64,000 bases of DNA, taken from Lysinibacillus fusiformis (GTDB lineage Bacteria; Bacillota; Bacilli; Bacillales_A; Planococcaceae). The notes under the pieces are model-generated. The model did not search any database and was not told the DNA's origin. It worked only from the letters and a program-made list of their open reading frames with translations. The stretch lies in the NCBI RefSeq assembly GCF_007362955.1, contig NZ_CP041696.1, forward strand, positions 1,860,001-1,924,000. Reading direction: 5' to 3'. Both the position numbers and the translations under genes were made by a program. Positions 31,396-41,439 of the stretch are shown piece after piece (positions within the stretch are counted from its first letter, which is position 1; every line of letters starts with the position of its first letter).

Positions 31396-31495
31396 CAGTA
31401 TGCTATGCGTATCTAGCATACTATTTCATTTTTTAGATTGCCTATTTTTTATTCCATTTGATAATAAAATTAACCGCATGATACACTACTCTTAA

Positions 31496-32023
<528 letters not shown>

Positions 32024-32030
32024 ATAACAT

Positions 32031-32109
32031 AGCCAGACATTCCGAAGTCGCAATCTGTTCCTACGTGAAAACGAAAAGACAGGAGCAAAAAGAGTGTCTG
32101 GCTGTTTTT
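32031..32109 (+). terminator. Terminator after tadA
   Basis: AGCCAGACA (32031-32039) pairs with TGTCTGGCT (32095-32103) and six Ts follow. The loop is unusually long (about 55 nt). Confidence 0.7.
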
Positions 32110-32188
32110 TGTATCCAAACTAAATCTTTTTCATTACTTCCATATATAATGTTAACCCCAGTGGTATTCACAGTATGTCAGTAACTAA

Positions 32189-32704
32189 TTAACCCTCGAA
32201 AATCTGTTTGAATTCTTTTCCTTTTTGGACATATGTGTCAATTGATAATTGAATTAACTCAAAGTCTTTATCTTGTAAAGTGCGAATAATCTTACCTGGT
32301 GAGCCAACAACTAATGAACGTGGAGGAATTTTTGTACCTTGTGTAATAAGTGTATTTGCGCCAATAATACATTCTTCTCCAATTTCAGCATAATCTAAAA
32401 TAACTGACCCCATGCCAACAATTGTACGACGACCTATTTTACAGCCATGTAAGACTACCTGGTGGCCAACCGTTACGTCATCTTCTACAATAACAGGCGC
32501 CCCTTCGAATAAATGAATCGTTGCATTATCCTGAATACTACAGCGTTTTCCAATGCTGATAGTATCTTCATCTCCACGTAATACTGCATTAAACCAAATA
32601 GAAGATTCTTCATCTATTGATACATCCCCAATGATATATGTGCCCGGAGCCTGAAAGACAGATTCGTGTACAACCGGTTTCTTAGTAGCATATGTAATCT
32701 CCAT
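32189..32704 (-). CDS. Gamma-carbonic-anhydrase-like hexapeptide-repeat protein (YtoA/PaaY type)
   Basis: 171 residues forming a left-handed beta-helix of hexapeptide repeats (GDVSIDEESSIWFNAVLRGDE, IGKRCSIQDNATIH, VTVGHQVVLHGCKIG, IVGMGSVILDYAEIG). The three metal histidines of gamma-carbonic anhydrase are present (NATIH, VTVGH, VVLHG). Length and sequence match YtoA. Members near paa genes (PaaY) act as thioesterases, so that role is possible. The start is ATG at 32704; the GTG at 32713 lies within the ribosome site. Confidence 0.85.
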   Translation of the reverse strand: MEITYATKKPVVHESVFQAPGTYIIGDVSIDEESSIWFNAVLRGDEDTISIGKRCSIQDNATIHLFEGAPVIVEDDVTVGHQVVLHGCKIGRRTIVGMGSVILDYAEIGEECIIGANTLITQGTKIPPRSLVVGSPGKIIRTLQDKDFELIQLSIDTYVQKGKEFKQIFEG

Positions 32705-32778
32705 AAAATTCACCCTTCCATTCGTCTGATTATTTTGTTAAATTTAATATAACATATTTTAAACGGGAGGTGTAATTA

Positions 32779-33738
32779 TTGAATCAATTATGTTCTGTTT
32801 TAAAGATTCAATATCCAATTATCCAAGGAGGAATGGGAAATATCAGCAGTCCTGTACTTGTAGCTGCTGTGTCAAATGCAGGAGGATTAGGAACAATTGG
32901 CTGTGGGACAATGTCACCAGCAGAAGTAGAGGAGCGTATAATAGCGACAAAAAGACTGACGGAAAAACCGTTTGCTATTAATGTCCCAATTAATGTTAAT
33001 CCTCATACGAAAGAATTATTACAAATGGCTATAACACTTGAAGTACCGGTCGTTTCTTTGTCAGCAGGGAATCCGGAACCGTTTATCAAGAAGTTACATG
33101 CCCATAATATTTGTGTAATTGTGGTTGTAGCTGCTGTCAAACACGCTATTAAGGCAGAACAAGGCGGCGCTGATGTGCTTGTTGTAGAAGGATATGAGGC
33201 CGCAGGAATCAATTCGAATCTAGAACTGACAACATTTACGCTAGTTCCACAGGTGGTTGATGCGGTTTCAATTCCCGTTGTGGCAGCGGGTGGTATCGGT
33301 GATGCGCGAGGATTGGCTGCTGCATTCATGCTTGGCGCAGCGGGTGTACAAATGGGAACACGTTTTATTGCTACGCAGGAAATGCCTGTTCATACGACGT
33401 ATAAACAAAGGTTACTCGATGCAACTGATGTGGAGACGGTTATTCTTGGCAGATCAGTTGGACAAGTACGTCGTGTATTAAAATCGCCTTACACATCTGT
33501 ACTTCTGGCAGACGAAGCAAAAGGCATAACACTTGCTGATTATCAAGAACGTACATCTGAAACATATCATATTAAGGGCGCTCTTGAAGGAAATGAACAG
33601 GGTGGTTTTATGAATAGTGGCCAAATCGCAGGAGTGATTCAAGACCTACCGACTGTTGCCACACTTATCAACAATATGATGACCGATGCACAGCAATGTT
33701 TAAATCATGCATTGCTCAATAATTTTCAGTCTCAATAG
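32779..33738 (+). CDS. Nitronate monooxygenase / FabK-like FMN oxidoreductase
   Basis: 319 residues, a TIM-barrel FMN enzyme: QYPIIQGGMGNISSPVLVAAVSNAGGLGTIG at the N-terminus, then VVEGYEAAG, VPVVAAGGIGDARGLAAAFMLGAAGVQMGTRFIAT (phosphate-binding region) at residues ~165-200. The family includes 2-nitropropane dioxygenases and the enoyl-ACP reductase FabK, and sequence alone does not separate them reliably. The start is TTG at 32779 behind GGGAGGTG. It is followed by a thioesterase gene, 20 bases downstream. Confidence 0.83.
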   Translation: MNQLCSVLKIQYPIIQGGMGNISSPVLVAAVSNAGGLGTIGCGTMSPAEVEERIIATKRLTEKPFAINVPINVNPHTKELLQMAITLEVPVVSLSAGNPEPFIKKLHAHNICVIVVVAAVKHAIKAEQGGADVLVVEGYEAAGINSNLELTTFTLVPQVVDAVSIPVVAAGGIGDARGLAAAFMLGAAGVQMGTRFIATQEMPVHTTYKQRLLDATDVETVILGRSVGQVRRVLKSPYTSVLLADEAKGITLADYQERTSETYHIKGALEGNEQGGFMNSGQIAGVIQDLPTVATLINNMMTDAQQCLNHALLNNFQSQ

Positions 33739-33758
33739 AAGAAAGGACCTAAACGACC

Positions 33759-34157
33759 ATGATTGACTTAAAACAAGTTATTAACGGAACGGTTGAACCA
33801 CCAGCATGTGATCAGACGCTATGTATTAGAGTAATCTCAGCTACTGCCGGAGATGCGATTTGTTCATGGAAGATTGACGAGAGGTTTTTAAACGGTCATC
33901 AAGTCGTAATGGGTGGATATATTACTTCTGCGGCTGACATTACCATGGCGTATTCGATGGCTTCTGTACTAGAAGAAAATCAGATTTTTTCATCCATCAA
34001 TATACAAACAACATTTTTACGACCTCTTCGCTTAGGTAATGCCGTTGTTGAGTCAACGATTGTAAAAAAGGGTCGGAAAACTTGTTATGTGGAGGCGACA
34101 ATATCGCAAAATGAACAGTATGTCGCTAAAGTAACGTCTTCTATATTGGTTCTTTAA
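33759..34157 (+). CDS. Hotdog-fold acyl-CoA thioesterase (PaaI type)
   Basis: 132 residues with a single hotdog domain (NGHQVVMGGYITSAADITMAYSM for the central helix, FLRPLRLGNAVVESTIVKKGRKTCYVEA for the sheet). It likely hydrolyses aryl- or acyl-CoA esters. It is co-directional with the nitronate monooxygenase (20-base gap) and faces paaX across a bidirectional terminator. It may serve the paa pathway by relieving trapped CoA intermediates. Its actual substrate is unknown. Confidence 0.8.
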   Translation: MIDLKQVINGTVEPPACDQTLCIRVISATAGDAICSWKIDERFLNGHQVVMGGYITSAADITMAYSMASVLEENQIFSSINIQTTFLRPLRLGNAVVESTIVKKGRKTCYVEATISQNEQYVAKVTSSILVL

Positions 34158-34158
34158 A

Positions 34159-34201
34159 ACCAAAAGAGCTCTCCTTGTATTGGATGAGCTCTTTTGATTT
34201 T
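34159..34201. terminator. Bidirectional terminator
   Basis: AAAAGAGCTC and GAGCTCTTTT pair around a 14-base loop, with Ts beyond. It lies between the thioesterase gene and paaX. Confidence 0.88.
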
Positions 34202-34202
34202 T

Positions 34203-35027
34203 TTAATTATCAGCATGAAAAATTTCTTCAAAGAAACGATATGATGGCGCTTCTAGTAATTTATAGTACTGTTGGAACAGCAAGGCGGCGTGGTTTCCAC
34301 TCCACATAGGCGGTAATAATTCCTGCGGAAGTCCTGGATCGAAAAATAAAAATTTGCGATATTCATGAACAAGATTGGTACGCTCTACAAAACACTCAGC
34401 ATCTGACATTTCTTCATTAGAGATGGCGCTTTGATGCACAATATATTGCTTGCTATATTGATTCATAAACTCCTCATAACGCCCTTCAATTTCAGTCAAT
34501 GACCAGCTTTTTTCAATAAGTTCCTCGTGATTATGCGGCCCTATATATTCGGCTGAAAAGAAATCTACATAATCGGCAATGTCATATTTTTGAATAAGTA
34601 GTTTAACTTCTTCTTCTAAGTTATTGGGCGATATCCAGCAGCCATTTGAAAAAGAACCAAATCCGCTCCATAAGAGTTCTTTACGTAATTCGTCTCGAAT
34701 CTGACGTTTGTCTTCTGGGATGGTATACATCAGAAGTCGCCATTTTTGATCCCATTTGTTGGGTTTCAGCTTGAAAATACGATTGGCTGCTTCTTCCATG
34801 CGTTTTTTACCGCGGCTTGTTAAAAAATAATAACTACGGTTCCCTTGTCTTTCAGATTGTAACCACCCTTGTTTGACCATTCTAGATACGGATACACGCA
34901 CATTTTGCTCCGTATGGCCAAATTCCTTCAATAAACGAATTAAACTACCAATCCAAATTTTTGAACCGTAGCGCATAATATAATCGCCATAGAGCGTAAA
35001 AATCATTGATTGTGTATTGGGGCCCAT
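34203..35027 (-). CDS. paaX: Phenylacetic acid degradation repressor PaaX
   Basis: About 274 residues. The N-terminal winged-helix region (SMIFTLYGDYIMRYGSKIWIGSLIRLLKEFG, then VRVSVSRMVKQGWLQSE) and the following PaaX domains match the family. PaaX represses paa genes and is released by phenylacetyl-CoA. It is the last gene of the paa operon. The start is ATG at 35027 behind GAGGG. No operator could be identified by eye. Confidence 0.9.
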   Translation of the reverse strand: MGPNTQSMIFTLYGDYIMRYGSKIWIGSLIRLLKEFGHTEQNVRVSVSRMVKQGWLQSERQGNRSYYFLTSRGKKRMEEAANRIFKLKPNKWDQKWRLLMYTIPEDKRQIRDELRKELLWSGFGSFSNGCWISPNNLEEEVKLLIQKYDIADYVDFFSAEYIGPHNHEELIEKSWSLTEIEGRYEEFMNQYSKQYIVHQSAISNEEMSDAECFVERTNLVHEYRKFLFFDPGLPQELLPPMWSGNHAALLFQQYYKLLEAPSYRFFEEIFHADN

Positions 35028-35048
35028 TTTATCCCTCAACTTTCTTAC

Positions 35049-35825
35049 TTATTTCCCTTGAAATACAGGTTGACGTTTTTCACTGAATGCCTGTAATGCC
35101 TCAAGGCGATCCTCTGTCGGAATGACTAACTCATATGCCTTCGATTCGATGGCAAGACCTGTTTGTAAATCGGTGTTCATCCCTTGCGAGATGGCGTACT
35201 TTGCTTGGCGAATGGCTACAGGACCATTTTGCATAATACGTGCTGCAAGTGCCTCGCATTCAGTTATTAACACTTCCCGTGGTACCGTTTTTAAAATGAT
35301 ACCTAGTCTCACAGCTTCTGTAGCTGTAATTTTCGCCGCTGTTAAAATCATTTCTTTTGCCTTCATTTCGCCAACTAGACGTGGCAGCCTTTGTGTGCCG
35401 CCTGCTCCTGGAATAATAGCCCAGCTCGTTTCAGTTAACCCTAGTAATGCCTCATCAACAGCAATTGCAAAATCACAGGCTAATAGCCACTCAAAGCCAC
35501 CACCTAAGGCATGTCCATTAACCGCCGCAATAGTAGGTTGCGGTAAATTTGCGATACTATTGAACACGTCTCGAATTGCTCGTACATTCCGACGTACTTC
35601 TTGAGATGTTAATGTTTTCCGTTCTTTTAAATCTGCACCTGCACTAAATGCCTTTTCGCCTGCACCTGTAAAAATGACAGCACGGACGTTGTCAGCTATA
35701 TGTAATTCATCCACAACTTGTTGTAATTGAGCTAACGTTGTATAGTTGAAACAATTTAACGTCTCTGGTCGATTTATTGTTATATAAGCAATATAATTGT
35801 TTATTTTAAATGAAATTGTATCCAT
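35049..35825 (-). CDS. Enoyl-CoA hydratase/isomerase family protein (third crotonase)
   Basis: 258 residues, crotonase fold. The oxyanion-hole signature is AFSAGADLKE and GHALGGGFEWLLACDFAIA. Both catalytic glutamates of hydratases appear (LTETSW and KAKEM), with GAGGTQRL in between. It is therefore likely a true hydratase. Besides beta-oxidation it is a candidate for the oxepin-CoA step that lacks a fused PaaZ here, though that is speculative because the known enzymes for that step are MaoC-type. The start is ATG at 35825 behind AGAGGGG. Confidence 0.83.
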   Translation of the reverse strand: MDTISFKINNYIAYITINRPETLNCFNYTTLAQLQQVVDELHIADNVRAVIFTGAGEKAFSAGADLKERKTLTSQEVRRNVRAIRDVFNSIANLPQPTIAAVNGHALGGGFEWLLACDFAIAVDEALLGLTETSWAIIPGAGGTQRLPRLVGEMKAKEMILTAAKITATEAVRLGIILKTVPREVLITECEALAARIMQNGPVAIRQAKYAISQGMNTDLQTGLAIESKAYELVIPTEDRLEALQAFSEKRQPVFQGK

Positions 35826-35895
35826 ATGCAAACCCCTCTTTTTTATTATTTCGATTTCAGTAAAAACCGGCACATTAAATGTGCCGGCTCCTCTT

Positions 35896-37101
35896 CTATG
35901 ATTCCATATTTTCTATAATTGTTGCAATTCCTTGACCAACACCGATACACATAGAAGCAAGTCCATATTGTACGTTTTGTTTCTTCATTTCGTAGAGTAA
36001 TGTTGTTAAAATACGAGCACCACTTGCTCCAAGAGGATGCCCAAATGCAATCGCACCACCATTAACATTTACTTTTGTTGAATCTAGGTCCAATTGTTTA
36101 ATGGATTCCAATGCTTGAGATGCAAATGCTTCATTTAATTCAAATAAGCCGATATCACTTGTTGTTAATCCTGCACGTTGTAATGCTTTTTGTGACGAAT
36201 AGATTGGCCCTAAACCCATAACAGCAGGCTCTAATCCTGCAACAGCACCTGTTACATAACGTGCTAATGGTGTTACGCCAAGTTCTTGTGCTTTTTCAGC
36301 ACTCATTAGTAATAGCGCCGATGCTCCGTCGTTTACTCCAGAGGCATTCCCAGCAGTGACCGTACCGTTATCAAAAATAGGTCGTAGTTTAGCAAGTGCC
36401 TCTAGAGTTGTATCTGGACGGGGATGTTCATCTGTATCAACGATGATTTCATTCCCTTTTTTATCTTTGATACGTACAGGTACGATTTCTTCAGCGAAAC
36501 GATTTGCTGCCATCGCTTTTTTTGCACGTTGTTGGCTTTCAAAGGCAAACGCATCTTGTTCCTCACGACTAATGTTATAACGTTGTGCTACGTTTTCTGC
36601 AGTTTGGGGCATCGTATCTGCACCATACATCTTTTGTAATGTAGGATTTGTAAAACGCCAGCCAATAGTTGTATCAAATAGCTTTTGGTCGCCACGCGGA
36701 TAGTCTACTTCAGTTTTCCCCATGACAAACGGTGCTCGCGTCATACTTTCTGTACCACCCGCAATGAAAATATCACCTTCACCACTTTTGATGGCACGTG
36801 CAGCGAAGTGTACAGCATCCATTCCTGAACCACATAACCGGTTAATCGTTGTTCCACCTACCTCAATTGGTAGCTCTGCAAGTAACGCTGCCATACGTGC
36901 AACATTTCGGTTGTCTTCACCAGCTTGGTTGGCATTTCCGAAAATAACATCTTCAATTTGTTCAACTGGCACTTTGGGATTTCGTTCCACGAGTGCTTTA
37001 ATCACAACGGCAGCTAGGTCGTCTGGACGAACCGATTTTAATGCGCCTTTATAACGTCCGATCGGTGTACGTACAGCATCTACGATAACTACTTCAATCA
37101 T
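35896..37101 (-). CDS. paaJ: Thiolase (3-oxoadipyl-CoA/acetyl-CoA acyltransferase)
   Basis: 401 residues. Catalytic C90 is in [13 protein letters not shown]355 in [11 protein letters not shown] and C385 in MCIGVGQG. The family cleaves 3-ketoacyl-CoA. In this operon the expected reaction is 3-oxoadipyl-CoA to succinyl-CoA and acetyl-CoA. Its start overlaps the 3' end of paaH by eight bases. The paaJ name is inferred from context, since other thiolases look alike. Confidence 0.88.
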   Translation of the reverse strand: MIEVVIVDAVRTPIGRYKGALKSVRPDDLAAVVIKALVERNPKVPVEQIEDVIFGNANQAGEDNRNVARMAALLAELPIEVGGTTINRLCGSGMDAVHFAARAIKSGEGDIFIAGGTESMTRAPFVMGKTEVDYPRGDQKLFDTTIGWRFTNPTLQKMYGADTMPQTAENVAQRYNISREEQDAFAFESQQRAKKAMAANRFAEEIVPVRIKDKKGNEIIVDTDEHPRPDTTLEALAKLRPIFDNGTVTAGNASGVNDGASALLLMSAEKAQELGVTPLARYVTGAVAGLEPAVMGLGPIYSSQKALQRAGLTTSDIGLFELNEAFASQALESIKQLDLDSTKVNVNGGAIAFGHPLGASGARILTTLLYEMKKQNVQYGLASMCIGVGQGIATIIENMES

Positions 37102-37966
37102 TTTTTATCACCTCATTTTGCTCGGTATAGACATAAACACCTTTTCCACTCTTACGGCCTAAACGTCCTGCTTGTACATATTGTTCAAGTAGTGGCGCTG
37201 GACGGTATTTTTCGCCGAGCTTTTCATGTAAATAACGCAAATTATTCAGGCGTGCATCAAGACCGACTAAATCTACCAATTCAAATGGACCCATTGGATA
37301 ATTTAAGCCAAGTTTAATCGCTTTATCAATATCTTCGGGTGTACCTAAACCTTCTTGTAACATGTAAAATGCCTCGTTACCAACGAGTGCACTAATACGA
37401 CTTGTAACGAAACCTGGGAACTCGTTAATGACAACTGTTTGTTTGCCCATTTGCTCTGCGATTTCACGAATTATTTGCGCCGTCTCATCGCTTGTTTCAA
37501 GACCTCTAATAATCTCGACTAGCTCCATTTTATGTACGGGATTGAAGAAGTGCATCGCGATTGTTTGTTCGGGTCGTTTCGCATATGAAGCAATTTCTGT
37601 GGGGCTCATTGTTGAGGTATTTGTTGCAAATAAACAGTGTGGGGATGCAAACTGTTCCATCTGTTCAAACACAGCTCTTTTAATGTCCTGCTTCTCTGGT
37701 ACAGCTTCAATAATTAAATCTGCATTTTTTGCGACCGTCGCTAAGTCTGTCACGTAAGCAAGACGTAATGTAGCTTCTTGTGCTTGTTGCGTTGTTAATT
37801 TTCCGCGTAGAACAGATTTTTCAAAAATAGATGTAATTTCTCTTTGAGCATTTTCTAACGCTTGTTCGTTAATGTCGATAATAGCTGTTTCAAAACCACC
37901 GACAGCGCTTACGTAAGCAATTCCGCGACCCATAACGCCTGATCCGATGACAATAACTTTTTTCAT
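37094..37966 (-). CDS. paaH: 3-hydroxyacyl-CoA dehydrogenase
   Basis: 290 residues. The N-terminal Rossmann fold contains GSGVMGRG, and the catalytic region is AMHFFNPVHKMELVEIIRG. It has the C-terminal 3HCDH domain FVTSRISALVGNEAFYMLQEG and GLNYPMGPFELVDLVGLD. It oxidises 3-hydroxyadipyl-CoA (in the paa pathway) with NAD. The length fits a monofunctional enzyme. It overlaps the thiolase gene by eight bases. Confidence 0.9.
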   Translation of the reverse strand: MKKVIVIGSGVMGRGIAYVSAVGGFETAIIDINEQALENAQREITSIFEKSVLRGKLTTQQAQEATLRLAYVTDLATVAKNADLIIEAVPEKQDIKRAVFEQMEQFASPHCLFATNTSTMSPTEIASYAKRPEQTIAMHFFNPVHKMELVEIIRGLETSDETAQIIREIAEQMGKQTVVINEFPGFVTSRISALVGNEAFYMLQEGLGTPEDIDKAIKLGLNYPMGPFELVDLVGLDARLNNLRYLHEKLGEKYRPAPLLEQYVQAGRLGRKSGKGVYVYTEQNEVIKND

Positions 37967-38039
37967 GAAAACTCCTCCTTGTTGAGAAAACCATATACGA
38001 AGAGTGGGGATATCTCATCGCATATGGTTATTGTGGTGG

Positions 38040-39554
38040 TTAGACGCCCATTGGGTTTAGTGGGCGGCTACCATAATATGAAATGATACTTTTGGTTTCT
38101 GTATATAAATCTAATGTTTCGATACATAACTCACGACCAAAACCAGATTGCTTATAACCACCAAATGGTGTACCTGGCATAGCAGAGAATGGACAGTTAA
38201 CCATAACAATGCCCGCTTGGATTTGATTTGCAACACGAGTAGCACGTGCACCGTCTTTTGACCAGACAGCGGAACCTAAACCAAACTCCGAATCATTTGC
38301 AAAGTGAATCGCTTCTTTTTCATCGTTAAATGGCATTACGACTACTACTGGACCGAAAATTTCTTCACGTACAACTTTCATAGAGTGATTCACGTCTGCA
38401 ATAACAGTTGGTTCATACCAAAAACCATTTTCAAATCCTTCTACTGTTGCGATTTTTCCACCTGCTAAAATTGTCGCACCTTCTTCAATCGCAGATTTTA
38501 CATAGCCATCAATGACATTTAATTGATCTAAGTCGATAATTGCGCCCATATGCGTGCCCTTATCGAATGGATCACCCAGTTTAATTGCTTTTGTTTTTGC
38601 AACAAACTTTTCTAAAAACTCATCGTAAATATCTTTGTGGACGTATAAGCGTGAACGAGCTTCACATGATTGACCTGAGTTATAGAAAATACCATATAGC
38701 GAACCGTCTACTGCAGCATCAATATCTGCATCTTCGAACACTAGGTTTGGTGATTTCCCGCCTAGCTCTAAAGTGACACGTTTTAATGTTTGGGATGCTT
38801 TTTCCATAATGCCTTTGCCGACTGGTGTAGAACCTGTGAATGCTACTTTGTCGACTTGTTTATGTTCTACCAAGTAATTACCTACATCTTTACCTGAACC
38901 AGGCACAATGTTTACAACACCAGCTGGCACACCTGCTTCTAAGCAAATCTCACCTAGAATAATGGCAGTTAATGGTGTTAAAGAAGCTGGTTTGACAATA
39001 ACGGAACAACCAACGGCTATGGCCGGGGCAATTTTCCAAGCCGTCATCATGAGTGGATAGTTCCAAGGAACAATTTGTGCGCATACACCAACTGGCTCTT
39101 TTTCTGTGTAGTTGTGGAATTGACCTGGCATATTGTTCACTGTACCGCGGTGACCAACAATTGCTCCTGCATAAAACTCAAAATCTTCAATCGCCTGGTT
39201 TACTTGGCCTTGTGCAGTACCAAGTGATTTACCCGTATCAAGCATTTCTAGTTCTACAATTTCATTGAAGCGTGAACGCATGATAGTAGCAATTTTGTTG
39301 AGTACTTGTGCACGACGATTTACAGGATATTGCTTCCACTTCCCATGGTCAAATGCTGTGCGAGCTGCTTGAACCGCGCGTTCTGCATCTTCTTGAGATG
39401 CTTTGGCAACAGTTGCTACAACTTCACCTGTCGCAGGATTAACTGTTTGGAATTTCCCACCGTTACTGCTCTCTACCTTTTCACCATTAATAATTAAATG
39501 GTAAAAATCACGCTTCACTGATACTTGCTCTTGTACTTGTTGTGTCATTGTCAT
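38040..39554 (-). CDS. Aldehyde dehydrogenase in the paa operon
   Basis: 504 residues, NAD(P)-dependent ALDH. N165 is in PWNYP, the catalytic glutamate E263 in LELGGKS and nucleophile C297 in NSGQSCEAR. It is a stand-alone enzyme, without the C-terminal MaoC-type hydratase of PaaZ. It could be the ring-opened-semialdehyde dehydrogenase of the pathway, or a phenylacetaldehyde or other aldehyde dehydrogenase feeding phenylacetate. Position between paaG and paaH favours a pathway role. I cannot decide between these. Confidence 0.88.
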   Translation of the reverse strand: MTMTQQVQEQVSVKRDFYHLIINGEKVESSNGGKFQTVNPATGEVVATVAKASQEDAERAVQAARTAFDHGKWKQYPVNRRAQVLNKIATIMRSRFNEIVELEMLDTGKSLGTAQGQVNQAIEDFEFYAGAIVGHRGTVNNMPGQFHNYTEKEPVGVCAQIVPWNYPLMMTAWKIAPAIAVGCSVIVKPASLTPLTAIILGEICLEAGVPAGVVNIVPGSGKDVGNYLVEHKQVDKVAFTGSTPVGKGIMEKASQTLKRVTLELGGKSPNLVFEDADIDAAVDGSLYGIFYNSGQSCEARSRLYVHKDIYDEFLEKFVAKTKAIKLGDPFDKGTHMGAIIDLDQLNVIDGYVKSAIEEGATILAGGKIATVEGFENGFWYEPTVIADVNHSMKVVREEIFGPVVVVMPFNDEKEAIHFANDSEFGLGSAVWSKDGARATRVANQIQAGIVMVNCPFSAMPGTPFGGYKQSGFGRELCIETLDLYTETKSIISYYGSRPLNPMGV

Positions 39555-39564
39555 TCGCTCCTTC

Positions 39565-40338
39565 TTATTGTCCGCTAAATTGAGGCTGTCTTTTTTCCGT
39601 AAATGCTTTCATACCTTCTTGATGATCATCTGTAGCGCCAGCAATACTTTGGCTTTGTGCTTCGTACGTAAGGAAGTCTTCAAACTTTAGGTGTTCTGCT
39701 GCCTTCATATTACGTTTAATTAAGCCAATTGCTTTAGTCGGTAACTGTCCAATCTGTTGGGCAAATGTATGGACTTCATCTTCAAATGTGTCATTGCTGT
39801 AGATAGCGGTTGCTATTCCTAATTGTTTGGCTTCACCTGGTTTAATTCGTTGCCCGAGTATAGAAATTTCAAGTGCTTTGGCGTCGCCTACTAATCGTTT
39901 TAAGTAGTATAAATTCCCTGAATCTGGTATGAGGCCTACATGGATGAAGGCATTCATAAAGAAGGAATTTTCCGCCATTACACGAAAATCTGCTGCAAGT
40001 GCTAGACTGAAGCCAGCACCTGCAGCGGCGCCTTTCACAGCTGCGATAATCGGCTTTTCACAGCTATGTATTTGTTGCACCATTGGGCCATAGTGATCTG
40101 TTAAAATATCACCAAGTTTCATATCTTCGTCGATAACTGACAAGTCTTGACCTGAACAAAACGCGCGCCCCTCACCACGTAACACAATGCAACGTACGGT
40201 AGTATCTATAGAGGCTTGCTTAACTGCAGTGCGAATTTCATGATTCATTTGTGCCGTAAATGCATTTAATGTGTCAGGACGATTTAACGAAATATACGCC
40301 ACAGTTTCTTTTAGTTCATAATGAATTGTTTCAAACAT
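39565..40338 (-). CDS. paaG: 2-(1,2-epoxy-1,2-dihydrophenyl)acetyl-CoA isomerase
   Basis: 257 residues, crotonase fold. The oxyanion-hole region is AFCSGQDLSVID. The first catalytic Glu of hydratases is replaced (MNAFIHVGLIPDSGNLY), and the aspartate in PDSG is the PaaG-type acid. PaaG converts the ring epoxide to the oxepin. It starts only two bases after paaF ends. Confidence 0.9.
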   Translation of the reverse strand: MFETIHYELKETVAYISLNRPDTLNAFTAQMNHEIRTAVKQASIDTTVRCIVLRGEGRAFCSGQDLSVIDEDMKLGDILTDHYGPMVQQIHSCEKPIIAAVKGAAAGAGFSLALAADFRVMAENSFFMNAFIHVGLIPDSGNLYYLKRLVGDAKALEISILGQRIKPGEAKQLGIATAIYSNDTFEDEVHTFAQQIGQLPTKAIGLIKRNMKAAEHLKFEDFLTYEAQSQSIAGATDDHQEGMKAFTEKRQPQFSGQ

Positions 40339-40340
40339 AA

Positions 40341-41117
40341 TTATCTCCCCTTAAAGTTCGGTTGACGTTTTTCAGCGAATGCTTGCATGCCTTCTTTTTG
40401 ATCTTCTGAAGAGAATAATAGATAGAAATTTTTACGTTCAAACTGCATGCCTTCATAGAGTGTATAATCAACGGCTTTGTTGACAGCTTCTTTAATAAGA
40501 CGTACAGCGAGTGCAGGTTTATGTGCGAGCATTGTCGCTAATTTATGTGTTTCCTCAATTAACAATTCTGGCTGTACAATTTTGTTGATGATGCCATGTG
40601 TGAGTGCTTCATCGGCGGTAATGCGGGCAGCGCTCCAAATCCACTCCAATGCTTTTGTACGTCCTACTAATTTTGTTAAGCGTTGCGTACCACCTGCACC
40701 AGGCATCACACCGAGATTTATTTCAGGGAAACTAAATTCAGTGCCTTCTGCGGCAACTAATAAATCGCAACATAATGCTAATTCAAAGCCACCGCCAAAA
40801 ACAAATCCTTTGACACTGCCGATAATAGGCTTTTTAATTTGCGCGATACGATCCCAGTCAGCAAATTGATTTAGTAACTCTAAACGAACGGTACTATCTG
40901 CAGCCATTTCGTCAATATCTGCTCCTGATGAGAATGCTTTTCCGTGTCCTGCTATGACAATGACTTGTACGTGATTATCACGATCAAACTGTTCCATCGC
41001 CTGCATAATTTCACGTACCATTGCACGATTTAATGAGTTGTATTGGCGCGGACGGTTTAAATAGATATTTCCGATTCCACTATCAATCGTTACTTCAATA
41101 AATGTGAAGGCTGTCAT
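40341..41117 (-). CDS. paaF: Enoyl-CoA hydratase PaaF-like
   Basis: 258 residues, crotonase family. AFSSGADIDEMA carries the oxyanion hole, with FVFGGGFELALCCDLLVAAEG, the first Glu in FPEINLGVMPGAGGTQRL and the second in ALEWIWSA. It probably hydrates 2,3-dehydroadipyl-CoA. Its start codon overlaps the stop of the EthD-like gene by one base. The C-terminus ends MQAFAEKRQPNFKG, as in many hydratases. Confidence 0.88.
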   Translation of the reverse strand: MTAFTFIEVTIDSGIGNIYLNRPRQYNSLNRAMVREIMQAMEQFDRDNHVQVIVIAGHGKAFSSGADIDEMAADSTVRLELLNQFADWDRIAQIKKPIIGSVKGFVFGGGFELALCCDLLVAAEGTEFSFPEINLGVMPGAGGTQRLTKLVGRTKALEWIWSAARITADEALTHGIINKIVQPELLIEETHKLATMLAHKPALAVRLIKEAVNKAVDYTLYEGMQFERKNFYLLFSSEDQKEGMQAFAEKRQPNFKGR

Positions 41118-41419
41118 TACGCTTCTTCACCGACAATGAGTGTAACGATGTCACTCGCGAAGCTCATTAAATCTTTTCCCGATGCTTTACCTTCTGGAGA
41201 ACGCAGCCCATTTTTTAAATCTTCTACGCTATCATATGTCATTTCACACATTAAATAGTAAGGTAACTCTGTGCCCATCGGTGTTGAACTAAACTTTGTT
41301 ACTTTCATTTCACGTAAACCTGGAATTTTTGCCGTGATCGGTGTGTGTACCTTTTCGTAGTGCTCGTCAAATGCTGCCTTATCTGCAGGATGTTTATATA
41401 ATGCGACTAATTTCGCCAT
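41117..41419 (-). CDS. EthD-family protein, role in the paa operon unknown
   Basis: 100 residues, a dimeric ferredoxin-like (EthD/DABB) fold. VALYKHPADKAAFDEHYEKVHTPIT at the N-terminus is the EthD signature. Such proteins appear as accessory subunits or small decarboxylase/ring-fission enzymes in aromatic pathways. Located between paaD and paaF. Its function here is unassigned. Confidence 0.85.
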   Translation of the reverse strand: MAKLVALYKHPADKAAFDEHYEKVHTPITAKIPGLREMKVTKFSSTPMGTELPYYLMCEMTYDSVEDLKNGLRSPEGKASGKDLMSFASDIVTLIVGEEA

Positions 41420-41439
41420 AGTAAAATTCCCTCCTTTAT

